64,000 bases of DNA from Teichococcus coralli (GCF_009829925.1 NZ_SNVJ01000010.1:97207-161206), one strand, 5' to 3'. Positions 17,666-27,823 are shown, counted from the first letter of the stretch. The notes: generated by a model from the sequence alone, not told the origin. Made by a program: numbers and translations.

Positions 17666-19069
17666 ATGGCGGCGACAACATCGGAACTGACGGCGCTTCC
17701 CGCCCATGCCCTGTCGGCCGAGATCGCTTCACGGCGGCTTTCTCCCGTTGATGTCGTTGATGCCCTCCTCGACCGCATTCGCTCCCTCGATCCAAAATTG
17801 AACGCCTTCGTCGAGGTCTATGCCGGCGACGCGCGGCTGGCTGCCGAGGCAGCCGACAAGGCCATCCGGTCCGGCCATGCGGTCGGTCCGCTGCACGGTG
17901 TCCCGATCGCGCTCAAGGATCTTGTTGAGATCGAGGGCCGGGTGACGACGGGCGGCTCCATGGCGTGGCGAGACCGCCGATCCTCGTATACCGCGACGCT
18001 GGCCACGCGCCTCATCAAGGCTGGCATGATCGTGATCGGCAAGACCCACAGCGTCGAGTTCGCGCTGGGCCTCTGGGGCACGAACCAGCACATGGGCACG
18101 CCGCGGAACCCCTGGGACGCCACAAGGCCGCGCACGCCGGGCGGTTCGAGCAGCGGGTCCGGCGTGGCTGTCGCGGCGCGGCTGGTTCCCTGGGCGATCG
18201 GAACCGATACGGGAGGTTCCGTACGCCTCCCCGCTTCCTTCTGCGGAGTCACCGGCCTCAAGGCGACCATTGGCCGCATCAGCACCTATGGCGTGCTGCC
18301 GATCAGTCCGACGCTCGACACGCCGGGCCCGATCACGCGCTCGGTCGAGGATGCGGCGATCCTCTATCGGCTTCTCCATGGGCCTGACCCGCGCGACCAT
18401 CGGACGCTGAACCAGCCGGACGGCGACGTCCTGCCCGGCCTGAAGCGGGGTATCCGCGGACTGCGCCTCGCGCGCATGCCGGAGGTCGAGCGGGAAGGCG
18501 TCTCCGCCGAGGTGCTGGCCGCCTATGAGCAGTCCCTGGAAGTCCTGGCCGGCCTGGGGGCGCTGATCGAGGAGGTGCCGCTGCCGCGCCGGCTGGACGA
18601 CTATGCCGAACTGACAAACCGCATCCTGCTCGCGGAGGGCTACTCCCTCTACGGGGAGATCGTCGACGACGACAGGTTGCCGATCGACGCGGCGGTCCGG
18701 CAACGGCTCCGCTTGGGCGCGGGCATTTCGGCGCGGGACTACCTTTCGGCGCTGCGCCTGCAGAACGAACGGAAGCAGGAGTTCGCAGCGGCGCTGGCCA
18801 ATTACGACGCGCTTCTGACGCCCACGACCTGGACCGCCGCCCTCCCGCTGGATTCCATCGACGACGTGCCGGTTCCGGCGCGCTTCACCCGCTTCGTCAA
18901 CCTGCTGGAGCTCTGCGGCATCGCGCTGCCCAACGGATTCACCGCGGAGGGGCTCCCAACCTCGCTGCAGATCGTTGGCCGGGGCCATGACGAAGCAACG
19001 GTGCTCCGCATCGCCTGGGCCTATCAGGCCGCGACGGACTGGCACCAGCGCACCCCGCCCGCGCCCTAA
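17666..19069 (+). CDS. Amidase, amidase-signature (GatA-like) family
   Basis: A 467-residue amidase-signature hydrolase. The catalytic Lys-cisSer-Ser triad is visible: K84 in GVPIALKDL, S161 in PGGSSSGSG and nucleophile S185 in TDTGGSVRLPA, with the usual 24-residue spacing between the serines. It hydrolyses a carboxamide to acid plus ammonia. No gatB or gatC is adjacent, and the TRAP transporter upstream and RraA-like gene downstream argue for catabolism rather than tRNA amidation. Substrate unknown. Start at ATG 17666. Confidence 0.92.
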   Translation: MAATTSELTALPAHALSAEIASRRLSPVDVVDALLDRIRSLDPKLNAFVEVYAGDARLAAEAADKAIRSGHAVGPLHGVPIALKDLVEIEGRVTTGGSMAWRDRRSSYTATLATRLIKAGMIVIGKTHSVEFALGLWGTNQHMGTPRNPWDATRPRTPGGSSSGSGVAVAARLVPWAIGTDTGGSVRLPASFCGVTGLKATIGRISTYGVLPISPTLDTPGPITRSVEDAAILYRLLHGPDPRDHRTLNQPDGDVLPGLKRGIRGLRLARMPEVEREGVSAEVLAAYEQSLEVLAGLGALIEEVPLPRRLDDYAELTNRILLAEGYSLYGEIVDDDRLPIDAAVRQRLRLGAGISARDYLSALRLQNERKQEFAAALANYDALLTPTTWTAALPLDSIDDVPVPARFTRFVNLLELCGIALPNGFTAEGLPTSLQIVGRGHDEATVLRIAWAYQAATDWHQRTPPAP

Positions 19070-19146
19070 AGGCCGGCACAGGGAAGCGGCCGCCCGGCGA
19101 CCATGCCCATCGGCGGAGCGGGCAGCCTTTCAGGGAGAATGCGTCC

Positions 19147-19815
19147 ATGTACGTCCTCAACCCACTTCCCCCGCAGATCGACGGGGCGATGCTCGATCTT
19201 CTGCGCAAGGCCGAGCCAGCCACGATCGGGCATTTCCTGCACACGGGCTTCATGGAGCCGGGCATCCGTGGGCTGTTCCCCGATGTGCGCATTGCAGGGA
19301 CGGCGGTGACGGTCCGTGCCCCGGGCGCCGACGGCGTCATGGTGCACCACGCCGTGGGCCAGGCCCGGCCCGGCGATGTCCTGGTCATTGACCGGTGTGG
19401 CGACCACAAGCACGCCTGCATCGGAGGCGCGGTGGCCTATGCGGCCCGGAAGGCAGGCGTCGCCGGCATCATCGTGGATGGCATGGTCACGGATATCGGT
19501 GAGCTGCGGGCCTATGGCGTCCCGGTCTGGGCGCGCGGCCTGTCGCCTGTCACCGTGAAGCTTCTGGGCCTCGGTGGGGACTTCTGCGTGCCGGTTTCGT
19601 GCGGCGGGACCATGGTGAACCCGGGCGACGCGATCTTCGCCGACGAGAACGGCGTGCTCGTGCTGGATCCTTCGCAGATCGAGGCTGCGGCCAAGCGGGC
19701 CATCGGGATGCAGGCGGATGAGAAGAAGACGCTCGCGCGGATCGACGCGGGCGAGAAGTACCCCGACATCCTGGGTTCCTCGGCGATCATCCAGAAGCAT
19801 CTGCGTCCGGACTAG
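19147..19815 (+). CDS. RraA-like/HMG-CHA aldolase family protein
   Basis: A 222-residue RraA-fold protein. The family core is GGAVAYAARKAGVAGIIVDG (93-112), followed by GVPVWARGLSP and the C-terminal GDAIFADENGVLVL. Members are either pyruvate aldolases (4-hydroxy-4-methyl-2-oxoglutarate/CHA aldolase) or RNase E inhibitors. Aldolases carry a G-x20-R-D-x2-E/D metal/substrate motif. Here the arginine is threonine (DGMVTD, T115-D116, E119), so classical aldolase activity is doubtful. It follows the amidase by 77 bases and probably shares its transcript. Older databases call this family dimethylmenaquinone methyltransferase, which is a misnomer. Confidence 0.85.
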   Translation: MYVLNPLPPQIDGAMLDLLRKAEPATIGHFLHTGFMEPGIRGLFPDVRIAGTAVTVRAPGADGVMVHHAVGQARPGDVLVIDRCGDHKHACIGGAVAYAARKAGVAGIIVDGMVTDIGELRAYGVPVWARGLSPVTVKLLGLGGDFCVPVSCGGTMVNPGDAIFADENGVLVLDPSQIEAAAKRAIGMQADEKKTLARIDAGEKYPDILGSSAIIQKHLRPD

Positions 19816-19856
19816 GAGCGCCGCGCAGCCTTTCCGGTAAGCGGAGGCGCAGGATC

Positions 19857-20741
19857 ATGGAATTCCGCAGCCTTGAGGTCTTCCACGCCGTTGCCACGCT
19901 GCGCAGCTTCGCCCGCGCGGCGGACACGCTCCGCATGACGCAGTCGGCCGTCTCCCAGCGGATCGCCAGCCTGGAGGCCGAGCTGGGCGAGCGGCTGCTG
20001 GAGCGCTCCTCCCGCGGCGCCTTGCTCACCCCGAAAGGCGAGATCCTGCTGCACCATGCCGAACGCCTGCTGAAGGCCCGCGCGGAACTGATCCAGGCGA
20101 TTGCCGCGCCGCAGCCGGAAAGCCGCCTGATCCGCCTGGGCGTGGCCGAGACCATCGCGCAGACCTGGCTGCCCAGCTTCATCGGCAGCGTCAACGCGCG
20201 CTATTCGTTCGTCACCTTCGAGATCGAGGTCGATGTTTCCGCCAATCTGCGCAGCCGCGTGGTCCGGCAGGAGATTGACTTGGCCTTCCTGCTGGGCAAG
20301 GCGATCGAGCCGGGCATCACCAGCATCGACCTGTGCTCCTACCCTCTCCGCTTCGTGGCCAGCGCCGCGCTGCCGTTTCCGGAACGTCCGGTTCCGCTGG
20401 AGGCGCTGGGGCGGCATGCGCTGATCAGCTTTCCCAAATCCACCGTTCCCTACCGCAACCTGCAGGAGATGTTCCAGGAGCGCTCGCTCAAGGTGCCGCA
20501 GATCCACGCCAGCTCCTCGGTTTCCACCATCATCAAGATGACCCTGGACCGGATCGGCATCTGCGTCATCGCACCGATCCTGATCCGGCAGGAGTTGCAG
20601 GACGGCCGGCTGGTGGTGCTGGAAACCGACATCGTGCTGCCGACGCTCGACTTCACGGCCAGCTTCGGCACCGTCGCGGGCGGTCCGCTGATGGCGTCCG
20701 TCGCGCAGATCGCTTGGCAGACCGCGCAGCAATGGGCCTGA
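19857..20741 (+). CDS. LysR-family transcriptional regulator
   Basis: A 294-residue LysR protein. The winged helix is MEFRSLEVFHAVATLRSFARA through MTQSAVSQRIASLEAELGERLL. The effector domain contains FPKSTVPYRNLQ and SSVSTIIKMTLDRIGICVIAPILIR. It is a paralogue of the LysR at 13305-14252, with similar C-terminal halves. It is co-directional with the hyuB/hyuA pair starting at 20913. A perfect CGATAAG-N5-CTTATCG palindrome begins three bases after its stop, placing an autogenous or target operator between regulator and hydrolase genes. Confidence 0.93.
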   Translation: MEFRSLEVFHAVATLRSFARAADTLRMTQSAVSQRIASLEAELGERLLERSSRGALLTPKGEILLHHAERLLKARAELIQAIAAPQPESRLIRLGVAETIAQTWLPSFIGSVNARYSFVTFEIEVDVSANLRSRVVRQEIDLAFLLGKAIEPGITSIDLCSYPLRFVASAALPFPERPVPLEALGRHALISFPKSTVPYRNLQEMFQERSLKVPQIHASSSVSTIIKMTLDRIGICVIAPILIRQELQDGRLVVLETDIVLPTLDFTASFGTVAGGPLMASVAQIAWQTAQQWA

Positions 20742-20743
20742 TC

Positions 20744-20762
20744 CGATAAGCTCCCCTTATCG
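20744..20762. promoter_or_regulatory. Perfect palindrome CGATAAG-N5-CTTATCG, likely LysR operator
   Basis: A perfect 7-bp inverted repeat with a 5-base spacer lies just after the LysR stop and 150-170 bases before hyuB. The dyad GATA-N9-TATC matches the interrupted-palindrome geometry of LysR boxes. The site at 13320-13338 shares spacing and one half-site. A GC-poor stretch (TTTACGTTTATGGATTGG) follows and could hold the promoter. Confidence 0.55.
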
Positions 20763-20912
20763 CCCGGCTTTACGTTTATGGATTGGACAGCACTGTGTTC
20801 TCGCGGCCATCCTGGGAAACACCCGTGACAAGATGCCGGACTCCGGCGCGCCAGCTGCCTTTTCTCGCGCGGTTTCCGGCAAGCCGTCTTGCAGCTTGGA
20901 GATCGCACGCCG

Positions 20913-22745
20913 ATGCAGCCCCCCGCTCCCGACCCCTTCGAGTTCGAGCTCTTCCGCAATGCGCTGCTCTCGGTGGCCGACGAGATGGCGCTGACGGTGC
21001 ATCGGACCACCTACTCCTCGGTTCTGCGCGACAACCTTGACTATTCCACCGCCTTCTTCGACGCGCGGGGCAGGATGATCGCGCAAGGCTTCTCCCTGCC
21101 CTCGCATCTCGGTTCCATGCCCACCGCCCTGGCCGCGGTGCTCCGGCGCTTCGCGGGGGAGATCCGCCCGGGCGACGTCTATGCCCTGAACGACCCCTTC
21201 CATGGCGGCATGCACCTGCCGGACATCTTCATCTTCAAGCCGGTCTTCGTGAATGGCGAACTGGTCGCCTTCGCCGGCACCATTTCGCACCACACCGATG
21301 TCGGTGGCCGGGTGGCCGGCTCCAACGCGCCGGATTCGATCGAGATCTACCAGGAGGGCGTCCGCATCCCGCCGATGCGGATCTTCGACGGCGGCAGGCG
21401 GAACGAGACCTTCTTCGAGCTGCTGGCCATGAACGTCCGTGTCCCCCGCATGGTGATGGGCGACATCCGCGCGCAGCTCGCCGCCTGTTATGTGGCCGAG
21501 ACCGCCTTCGCCGAGCTCTGCCGCTCCTACGGCGTCGCCAGGGTTCGCCAGCTCACCGATGCCATGCTGGATCACACCGAGCGCCTGGCGCGCGCCGAGA
21601 TCGCCAGACTGCCCGACGGCGTCTTCGCCTTCGAGGACTACCTGGACGACGACGGCATCGACCTCGGCCAGCGGATCGTGCTGAAGGTCACCGTCACCAA
21701 GAAGGGCGACGGCATCCTGTTCGACTGGACCGGCTCCTCCCGCCAGGTGCGCGGCGCGCTGAACGCCACCCTCTCCTTCACCAAGTCCGCCTCCTATTGC
21801 GGTGTGCTTTCAGTGACGGAGAACCCGATCCCCAACAATGACGGCGTGTTTCGTGCGATCGAGGTGATCGCCCCCGAGGGCACGGTCGTGAACTGCGTCC
21901 ACCCCGCCTCCGTCGCGGCGCGCGGGCTGACCGGCTTCCGCATGGTGGACACGGTGTTCGGCGCGCTGGCCCAGATGGTGCCGGGCAAGGTCACGGCGGC
22001 CGGCGACGGCGGCAACACCAACATCTCGATCGGCGGCTACGACGCCGAGCGCAAGCCCTACATCTTCTGCGACTTCACCTGCTGCGCCTGGGGCGGCCGC
22101 GCCTTCGCCGACGGCATCGACGGCAATTCCCATATGTTCGCCAACATGGCCGGGCAATCCTCCGAGGTGATCGAGGCGGAGAACCCGCTCTTCGTCGAAT
22201 GTTACGAGTTCATCGGCGACCGCGGCGGCGCCGGCAAGTTCCGCGGCGGCGCGCCCTATCGCCGCGCCTACCGCTTCCTTGGCAACGAGGCGACAATCTC
22301 GATCCGCTCCGATCGCCGCGATGTCCGGCCTTACGGCCTTTACGGGGGCTATCCCGGCGGCGTCTCCATGAATTACCTGACCCGCGCGGGCGGTGAGACG
22401 CAGGTCTATCCCGCCAAGTTCTACGACCGCCTGCGGCAGGGCGACCTCTTCGTCCACGAGACGGCGGCGGGTGGCGGCTGGGGCGACCCGCTGGAGCGCG
22501 ATCCGGAGCACGTGCTGCGGGACGTGCGCAACGACTTCGTCAGCCAGCGGGCGGCGCTGGAGCTGTACGGCGTGGCGCTGCTGCCCGATGGCCGCGCGGT
22601 GGACCGGCCGGCCACCGAGGCGCTGCGTGCCCGCATCCGCGCCGCCCGTGGCTGGAGCAAGCCCCCCTATGCCCTGCGCGAACCGCCGCAAGGCCTGCCC
22701 AGCGCTGCCGAACCAACGCGAAGCCTGTCGGAGGACCGGAAGTGA
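20913..22745 (+). CDS. hyuB: Hydantoinase B/5-oxoprolinase family subunit (HyuB-like), second copy
   Basis: A 610-residue HyuB, longer at the C-terminus than the copy at 8632-10272 and only distantly similar to it. Motifs: FELFRNALLSVADEMALTV, LRDNLDYSTAFFDARGRM, NDPFHGGMHLPDI, SHHTDVGGRVAGS, DGIDGNSHMFANMAGQSSE and GDRGGAGKFRGGAPYRR. The ATG at 20913 follows TTGGAGA with suitable spacing. Its stop overlaps the hyuA start (GTGA). It would form an ATP-dependent cyclic-amide hydrolase with the following gene. Substrate could be 5-oxoproline, a hydantoin, or N-methylhydantoin-like. Confidence 0.9.
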   Translation: MQPPAPDPFEFELFRNALLSVADEMALTVHRTTYSSVLRDNLDYSTAFFDARGRMIAQGFSLPSHLGSMPTALAAVLRRFAGEIRPGDVYALNDPFHGGMHLPDIFIFKPVFVNGELVAFAGTISHHTDVGGRVAGSNAPDSIEIYQEGVRIPPMRIFDGGRRNETFFELLAMNVRVPRMVMGDIRAQLAACYVAETAFAELCRSYGVARVRQLTDAMLDHTERLARAEIARLPDGVFAFEDYLDDDGIDLGQRIVLKVTVTKKGDGILFDWTGSSRQVRGALNATLSFTKSASYCGVLSVTENPIPNNDGVFRAIEVIAPEGTVVNCVHPASVAARGLTGFRMVDTVFGALAQMVPGKVTAAGDGGNTNISIGGYDAERKPYIFCDFTCCAWGGRAFADGIDGNSHMFANMAGQSSEVIEAENPLFVECYEFIGDRGGAGKFRGGAPYRRAYRFLGNEATISIRSDRRDVRPYGLYGGYPGGVSMNYLTRAGGETQVYPAKFYDRLRQGDLFVHETAAGGGWGDPLERDPEHVLRDVRNDFVSQRAALELYGVALLPDGRAVDRPATEALRARIRAARGWSKPPYALREPPQGLPSAAEPTRSLSEDRK

Positions 22746-24838
22746 GCAAGATTCGCGTCGGCGTCGATATCGGCGGCACCTTCACCGACATCTGCATCAT
22801 GGATTCGGCGGGAGGCATCATCACCAAGAAGGTGTCCTCCACCGTGGACAACTATGCCCGTGCCATCAGCGAGGGCCTGGCCGAGGCCTTCGCCGAGCAC
22901 GGCATCGGCGCCGGCGAGGTGGCGGAGCTGCTGCACGGAACCACCGTGGCCTCCAACGCCATCCTGGAGCTGAAGGGCGCCCGCACCGGATTGATCACCA
23001 CCAGGGGTTTCCGCGACATCCTGGAGCTCCGCCTGCTGCGCATGCCCCGCCTTTACGATCTGATGTGGGAGAAGCCACCGACCCTGGTGGAGCGCAGCCT
23101 GCGCCTGGAGGTGGATGAGCGTATCAACGCGAAGGGCGAGGTCGTACGCCCGCTCGATCCGGCGGAAGTGGAGGCGGTGCTGGACCGCCTGCTCGCCGAG
23201 GGCGTGGAGGCGATCTCCGTCTGCCTGCTGCATTCCTATGCCAACGACGTGCATGAGCGCACGGTCCGCGACATCATCCGCCGCAAGGCGCCAGGAATGG
23301 TGCTCTCCATCAGCTCGGAGGTGCTGCCGGAGATCAAGGAATACGAGCGCACCTCCACCACCGTCATCAACGCCTACGTCAAGCCCGTGGTCGGTCGGTA
23401 CCTGAAGTCCCTTTCCGCCGACATGAGGCGCATCCAACTGAATGCTCCCCTGCTGCTGATGCAGTCCAACGGCGGGCTGACGCCGGCGGAGGTCGCCGCC
23501 GAAATGCCGGTGAACATCATCGAATCCGGTCCCGCCGCCGGGGTCATCGGCGCGCAGTCCCTCGCCCGCCGCGCCGGCTTCAACAAGGTGATCTCCTTCG
23601 ACATGGGCGGTACCACCGCCAAGGCTGCGCTGGTGGAGAACGGCGAGGTCTCGCGCGCCGAGGAATACTCGGTGGGCGGCGGCATCATGATCGGCTCCCG
23701 CCTGATGTCGGGCGCTGGCTATGTGCTGAAGGTGCCGGCGATCGACCTGGCGGAGGTCGGCGCCGGCGGCGGCTCGATCATCGCCATCGATGCCGGCGGC
23801 GCGCCGCAGGTCGGGCCGCAGAGCGCCGGCTCCTTGCCCGGCCCGGTCTGCTACGGCACCGGCGGCACCGAGCCCACCATCACCGACGCCAACGTCGTGC
23901 TCGGCTACATCAACCCGCAGCAGCTGGCTGGTGGCAGCATCAAGCTGCACGCGGAGAAATCCCATGCCGTGCTGGCGGCGAAGGTGGCGGGGCCGCTCGG
24001 CCTGCCGGTGGAGCAGGCGGCCTATGGCGCCCATCTGGTCGCCGCCGCCAACATGATCCGCGCCATCAAGGCGGTCTCCTCCGAGCGCGGCCGCGACCCG
24101 CGGGACTTCGCCCTGGTCGCCTTCGGCGGCAATGGCCCGCTCTTCGCGGCCGCCATGGCGCGCTCGCTCGGCATCCGCAGCGTCATCGTGCCGCCGCAGG
24201 CCGGCGTCTTCTCCTCGGTCGGCCTGTTGCACTCGGATGTCGAGTATCACCTCTCCCGCACCTATCGGCAGCACACCGGCGCCCTTGATCTCGCCGAGCT
24301 GGTCGCGGCCTGGCAGGCGCTGGAGACGCAGGGGCGCGCCAGGCTTGCGGCGGACGGCTTCACGCCGGAGCAGATGCGGCTGCGGCGCTTCGCCAAGCTG
24401 CATTACCGCGGCCAGGCTTATGAGCTCTCGGTTCCGATGCCGGAGGGGCCGATCACGGAGGCGACCGCCGCCCGCCTGGACGAGGCCTTCGGCGATGAGC
24501 ACGAGCGCACCTATGGCCACCGCGCGGAGCCGGGCGAACCGGTGGAGCTGGTCAGCCTCAACCTCTTCGCCGGCGGCCGCCTGGACACGCCGGGCGGCGC
24601 GAAGGCGCCAGCCGTCATCGCGGAGCAGGCGCCCCCCACCGAGCGCCAGGCCTACTTCGGCCCGGAACACGGTTGGATGGCCACGCCCGTGCTGCAGCGC
24701 GGCCATCTTGCGGCACGCGACTGGATAGGCCCGGCGGTCATCGAGGAGTATGACTGCACCTGCGTTGTTCCGCCCGGCCTGCGGGTGCGCCTCGATCCGC
24801 ATGGCAACATCGCCATCGAGAGCGCTCCGGCGCGCTGA
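22742..24838 (+). CDS. hyuA: Hydantoinase A/5-oxoprolinase family ATPase subunit (HyuA-like), second copy
   Basis: A 698-residue HyuA. The N-terminal nucleotide-binding motif VGVDIGGTFTDI is followed by LLHGTTVASNAILE, ISSEVLPEIKEYERTSTTVINA, SFDMGGTTAKAALV, EVGAGGGSIIAID, TEPTITDANVVLGYI and ALVAFGGNGPLFAAAMARSLG. The GTG start at 22742 overlaps the hyuB stop by 4 bases. Gene order is hyuB-hyuA here but hyuA-hyuB in the minus-strand module, so the two modules are not a simple duplication. Downstream, after 27 bases, comes a D-amino-acid-dehydrogenase-like gene. Confidence 0.92.
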   Translation: MSKIRVGVDIGGTFTDICIMDSAGGIITKKVSSTVDNYARAISEGLAEAFAEHGIGAGEVAELLHGTTVASNAILELKGARTGLITTRGFRDILELRLLRMPRLYDLMWEKPPTLVERSLRLEVDERINAKGEVVRPLDPAEVEAVLDRLLAEGVEAISVCLLHSYANDVHERTVRDIIRRKAPGMVLSISSEVLPEIKEYERTSTTVINAYVKPVVGRYLKSLSADMRRIQLNAPLLLMQSNGGLTPAEVAAEMPVNIIESGPAAGVIGAQSLARRAGFNKVISFDMGGTTAKAALVENGEVSRAEEYSVGGGIMIGSRLMSGAGYVLKVPAIDLAEVGAGGGSIIAIDAGGAPQVGPQSAGSLPGPVCYGTGGTEPTITDANVVLGYINPQQLAGGSIKLHAEKSHAVLAAKVAGPLGLPVEQAAYGAHLVAAANMIRAIKAVSSERGRDPRDFALVAFGGNGPLFAAAMARSLGIRSVIVPPQAGVFSSVGLLHSDVEYHLSRTYRQHTGALDLAELVAAWQALETQGRARLAADGFTPEQMRLRRFAKLHYRGQAYELSVPMPEGPITEATAARLDEAFGDEHERTYGHRAEPGEPVELVSLNLFAGGRLDTPGGAKAPAVIAEQAPPTERQAYFGPEHGWMATPVLQRGHLAARDWIGPAVIEEYDCTCVVPPGLRVRLDPHGNIAIESAPAR

Positions 24839-24865
24839 GGCTGAAGGCAGATGGGGAGGGGAGGC

Positions 24866-26131
24866 ATGAGCGGGACGGTGCTGGTGCTGGGGGCGGGGGT
24901 GGTGGGGGTGAGCGTTGCCCTGCACCTCCGCCGCAGGGGCTTCGACGTGCTGCTGGTGGACCGCCGGCCGCCCGGCGAAGGCGCCTCCTTCGGCAATGGC
25001 GGGCTGATCCAGCGCGAGGCCGTCGCGCCGCATCCCTTCCCCCGCGCCCTCTCCGAGTTGCGGCGCATCGCCGGCAACCGGCAGGTGGACGTCGCCTACC
25101 ACCCGCTGGCGCTGCCGGGCTATGCTGCGCCGCTGCTGCGCTATTGGTGGCATTCCGCGCCGGAACGCTACCGCCGCACGGTCGTGGCCTATGAGCGGCT
25201 GATCGCCACCTGCCTCGACGAGCACCGCGCGCTGGCCGAAGCGGCCGGCGCCATGCCGCTGCTGCGCCCGGTGGGCTGGATGCGCCTCTATCGCCGGCCG
25301 GAGGCGCTGGAGGCGGCGGTGGCCGAGGCGGAGGCCCTGCACCGGGCCTACGGCGTCAACTATGCGGCGCTGGACACGCGCGGCCTCGCCACTGCCGAGC
25401 CGCACCTGCTGGCCGAGCGCGCGGGCGCGCTGCACTGGACCGACCCGGTCTCGGTCAGCGACCCGCACGCGCTGACGCTGGCCTATGCCGGGCTGTTCAC
25501 CGCCGCCGGCGGCCGCTTCGTGCCGGGCGAGGCCACCAGCCTGCGCCGCCAGGGCGCCGGCTGGCAGGTCGCGACGGCGGAAGGGCCGGCCGAGGCGGCG
25601 CAGGTGGTGGTGGCGCTGGGCGCGGCGGCGCTGGAGGTCACCCGGCCGCTCGGCTATGCGCCGCCGCTGTTCGGCAAGCGCGGCTACCACCGGCATTTCG
25701 CGCTGCAGGGCAACGCCGTGCTGCACCGGCCGGTGATGGACGTGGAAAGCCGCTTCCTGCTGGCGCCGATGCGCGCCGGCATCCGCCTGACCACCGGCGC
25801 CGAGTTCGCCCGCCCCGACGCGCCACCGACGCCCGTGCAGCTGGCGCGGGCCGAGCCCGTGGCGCGCAGCCTGCTGCCGCTGGCCGCGCCGGTGGAGGCT
25901 ACCCCCTGGATCGGCGTGCGCCCCTGCATGCCGGACATGCTGCCGGTGATCGGCCCCATGCCCGGCCAGCCTGGCGCCTGGTGCGCCTTCGGCCATGGCC
26001 ACCAGGGGCTGACGCTGGGGCCGACCACCGGGCGGCTGCTCGCCGAGATGATGGCCGGCGAGCCAGCCTTCGTTGAACCCGCCCCGTACGGCCCGGAGCG
26101 TTTCGCGCGGCGCCGCGCCCTGGCCTCCTGA
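24866..26131 (+). CDS. FAD-dependent oxidoreductase, D-amino-acid dehydrogenase-like
   Basis: A 421-residue DAO-family flavoprotein. The N-terminal Rossmann motif VLGAGVVGVSVALHLRRRGFDVLLVDRR ends in an acidic residue for FAD ribose, and GEGASFGNGGLIQ follows, as in DadA. The C-terminal FAD-contacting region includes GVRPCMPDMLPVIGPMPG and FGHGHQGLTLGPTTGRLLAEMM. The ATG at 24866 has a strong GGGGAGG just upstream. It would deaminate D-amino acids to 2-oxo acids, feeding electrons to quinone. It follows hyuA by 27 bases and is probably in that operon. A degenerate partial copy lies at 5991-6215. Confidence 0.9.
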   Translation: MSGTVLVLGAGVVGVSVALHLRRRGFDVLLVDRRPPGEGASFGNGGLIQREAVAPHPFPRALSELRRIAGNRQVDVAYHPLALPGYAAPLLRYWWHSAPERYRRTVVAYERLIATCLDEHRALAEAAGAMPLLRPVGWMRLYRRPEALEAAVAEAEALHRAYGVNYAALDTRGLATAEPHLLAERAGALHWTDPVSVSDPHALTLAYAGLFTAAGGRFVPGEATSLRRQGAGWQVATAEGPAEAAQVVVALGAAALEVTRPLGYAPPLFGKRGYHRHFALQGNAVLHRPVMDVESRFLLAPMRAGIRLTTGAEFARPDAPPTPVQLARAEPVARSLLPLAAPVEATPWIGVRPCMPDMLPVIGPMPGQPGAWCAFGHGHQGLTLGPTTGRLLAEMMAGEPAFVEPAPYGPERFARRRALAS

Positions 26132-26150
26132 GCCCGGCCCGCTCCCATCC

Positions 26151-26956
<806 letters not shown>

Positions 26957-26960
<4 letters not shown>

Positions 26961-27823
26961 ACGCCGTGCCTGTAGTGCCGTTCGAGGAAATGCTGCCCGA
27001 CCGAGAGCACCGAGACGACGATCAGATACCAGAGCGAGGCGACGATCAGCAGCGGGATGGTCTCGTAGGTGCGCGCGTAGATCAGCTGCGCGGTGTAGAG
27101 CAGGTCGGCCAGCGCGATCACGCTGACCAGCGAGGTGCCCTTCACCATCGAGATCACCTCGTTGCCGACGGGCGGGATGATCACCCGCATCGCCTGCGGG
27201 AAGACGATGCGGCGGAAGATCGTGGCGGGGCGCATGCCGAGCGCCTTCGCCGCCCGCGTCTGGCCGCGCGGCACGGAGGCGATGCCGGCGCGGATCACCT
27301 CTGCCGTATAGGCCGCCTGGGCGAGGCCGAGCCCCGCCAGCGCCGCCGTCAGCGGCGTGATCACCGCGTTGGTGCTGGCGCCGTAGAGCAGCGGGCCGAA
27401 GGGCACCCGCAACTCGATCTGCGGGTAGAGCGCGCCGAAATTGTACCAGAAGATCAGCTGCACCAGCACCGGCACGCTGCGGAAGAACCAGATGTAGAGC
27501 CAGGCCAGGCTGGAGAGCAGCAGGTTGGCCGAAAGCCGCATCACCGCCAGGGCGGTGCCGAGCAACAGGCCCATCGCCATCGCCGCCAGGGTCAGCTCCA
27601 GCGTCACGGCGAGGCCCGCCAGGATCTGCCGGTCCAGCATGTACTCGGCGACCACCGGCCACTGGAAGGCCGGGTTGGCGGCGACGCTGTAGAACACGCC
27701 GAAGGCGACCAGCACCACCACGGCGGTCGCCGCCCAGGTCCAGGGGTGGCGCAGCGGCACCACCTCCTGCGCCGGCACCTCGCTGGCCACCGGCAGCCCG
27801 GATGCAGGCTGGGTCACGCTCAT
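26957..27823 (-). CDS. Polar amino acid ABC transporter permease
   Basis: A 288-residue HisMQ-type inner-membrane permease. Hydrophobic helices begin at about residue 31 ([20 protein letters not shown]) and continue through 69-108. The EAA loop is visible as [21 protein letters not shown], followed by [24 protein letters not shown], a hallmark of amino acid permeases. The start overlaps the binding-protein stop by 4 bases. A single permease gene implies a homodimer. The long polar N-terminal tail (about 28 residues) is slightly unusual. Confidence 0.93.

Noticed and set aside
17666..19069. Amidase considered as GatA of the tRNA amidotransferase
   Set aside because: No gatB or gatC is adjacent, and the context is a TRAP transporter and an RraA-like gene, which fits a catabolic amidase better.
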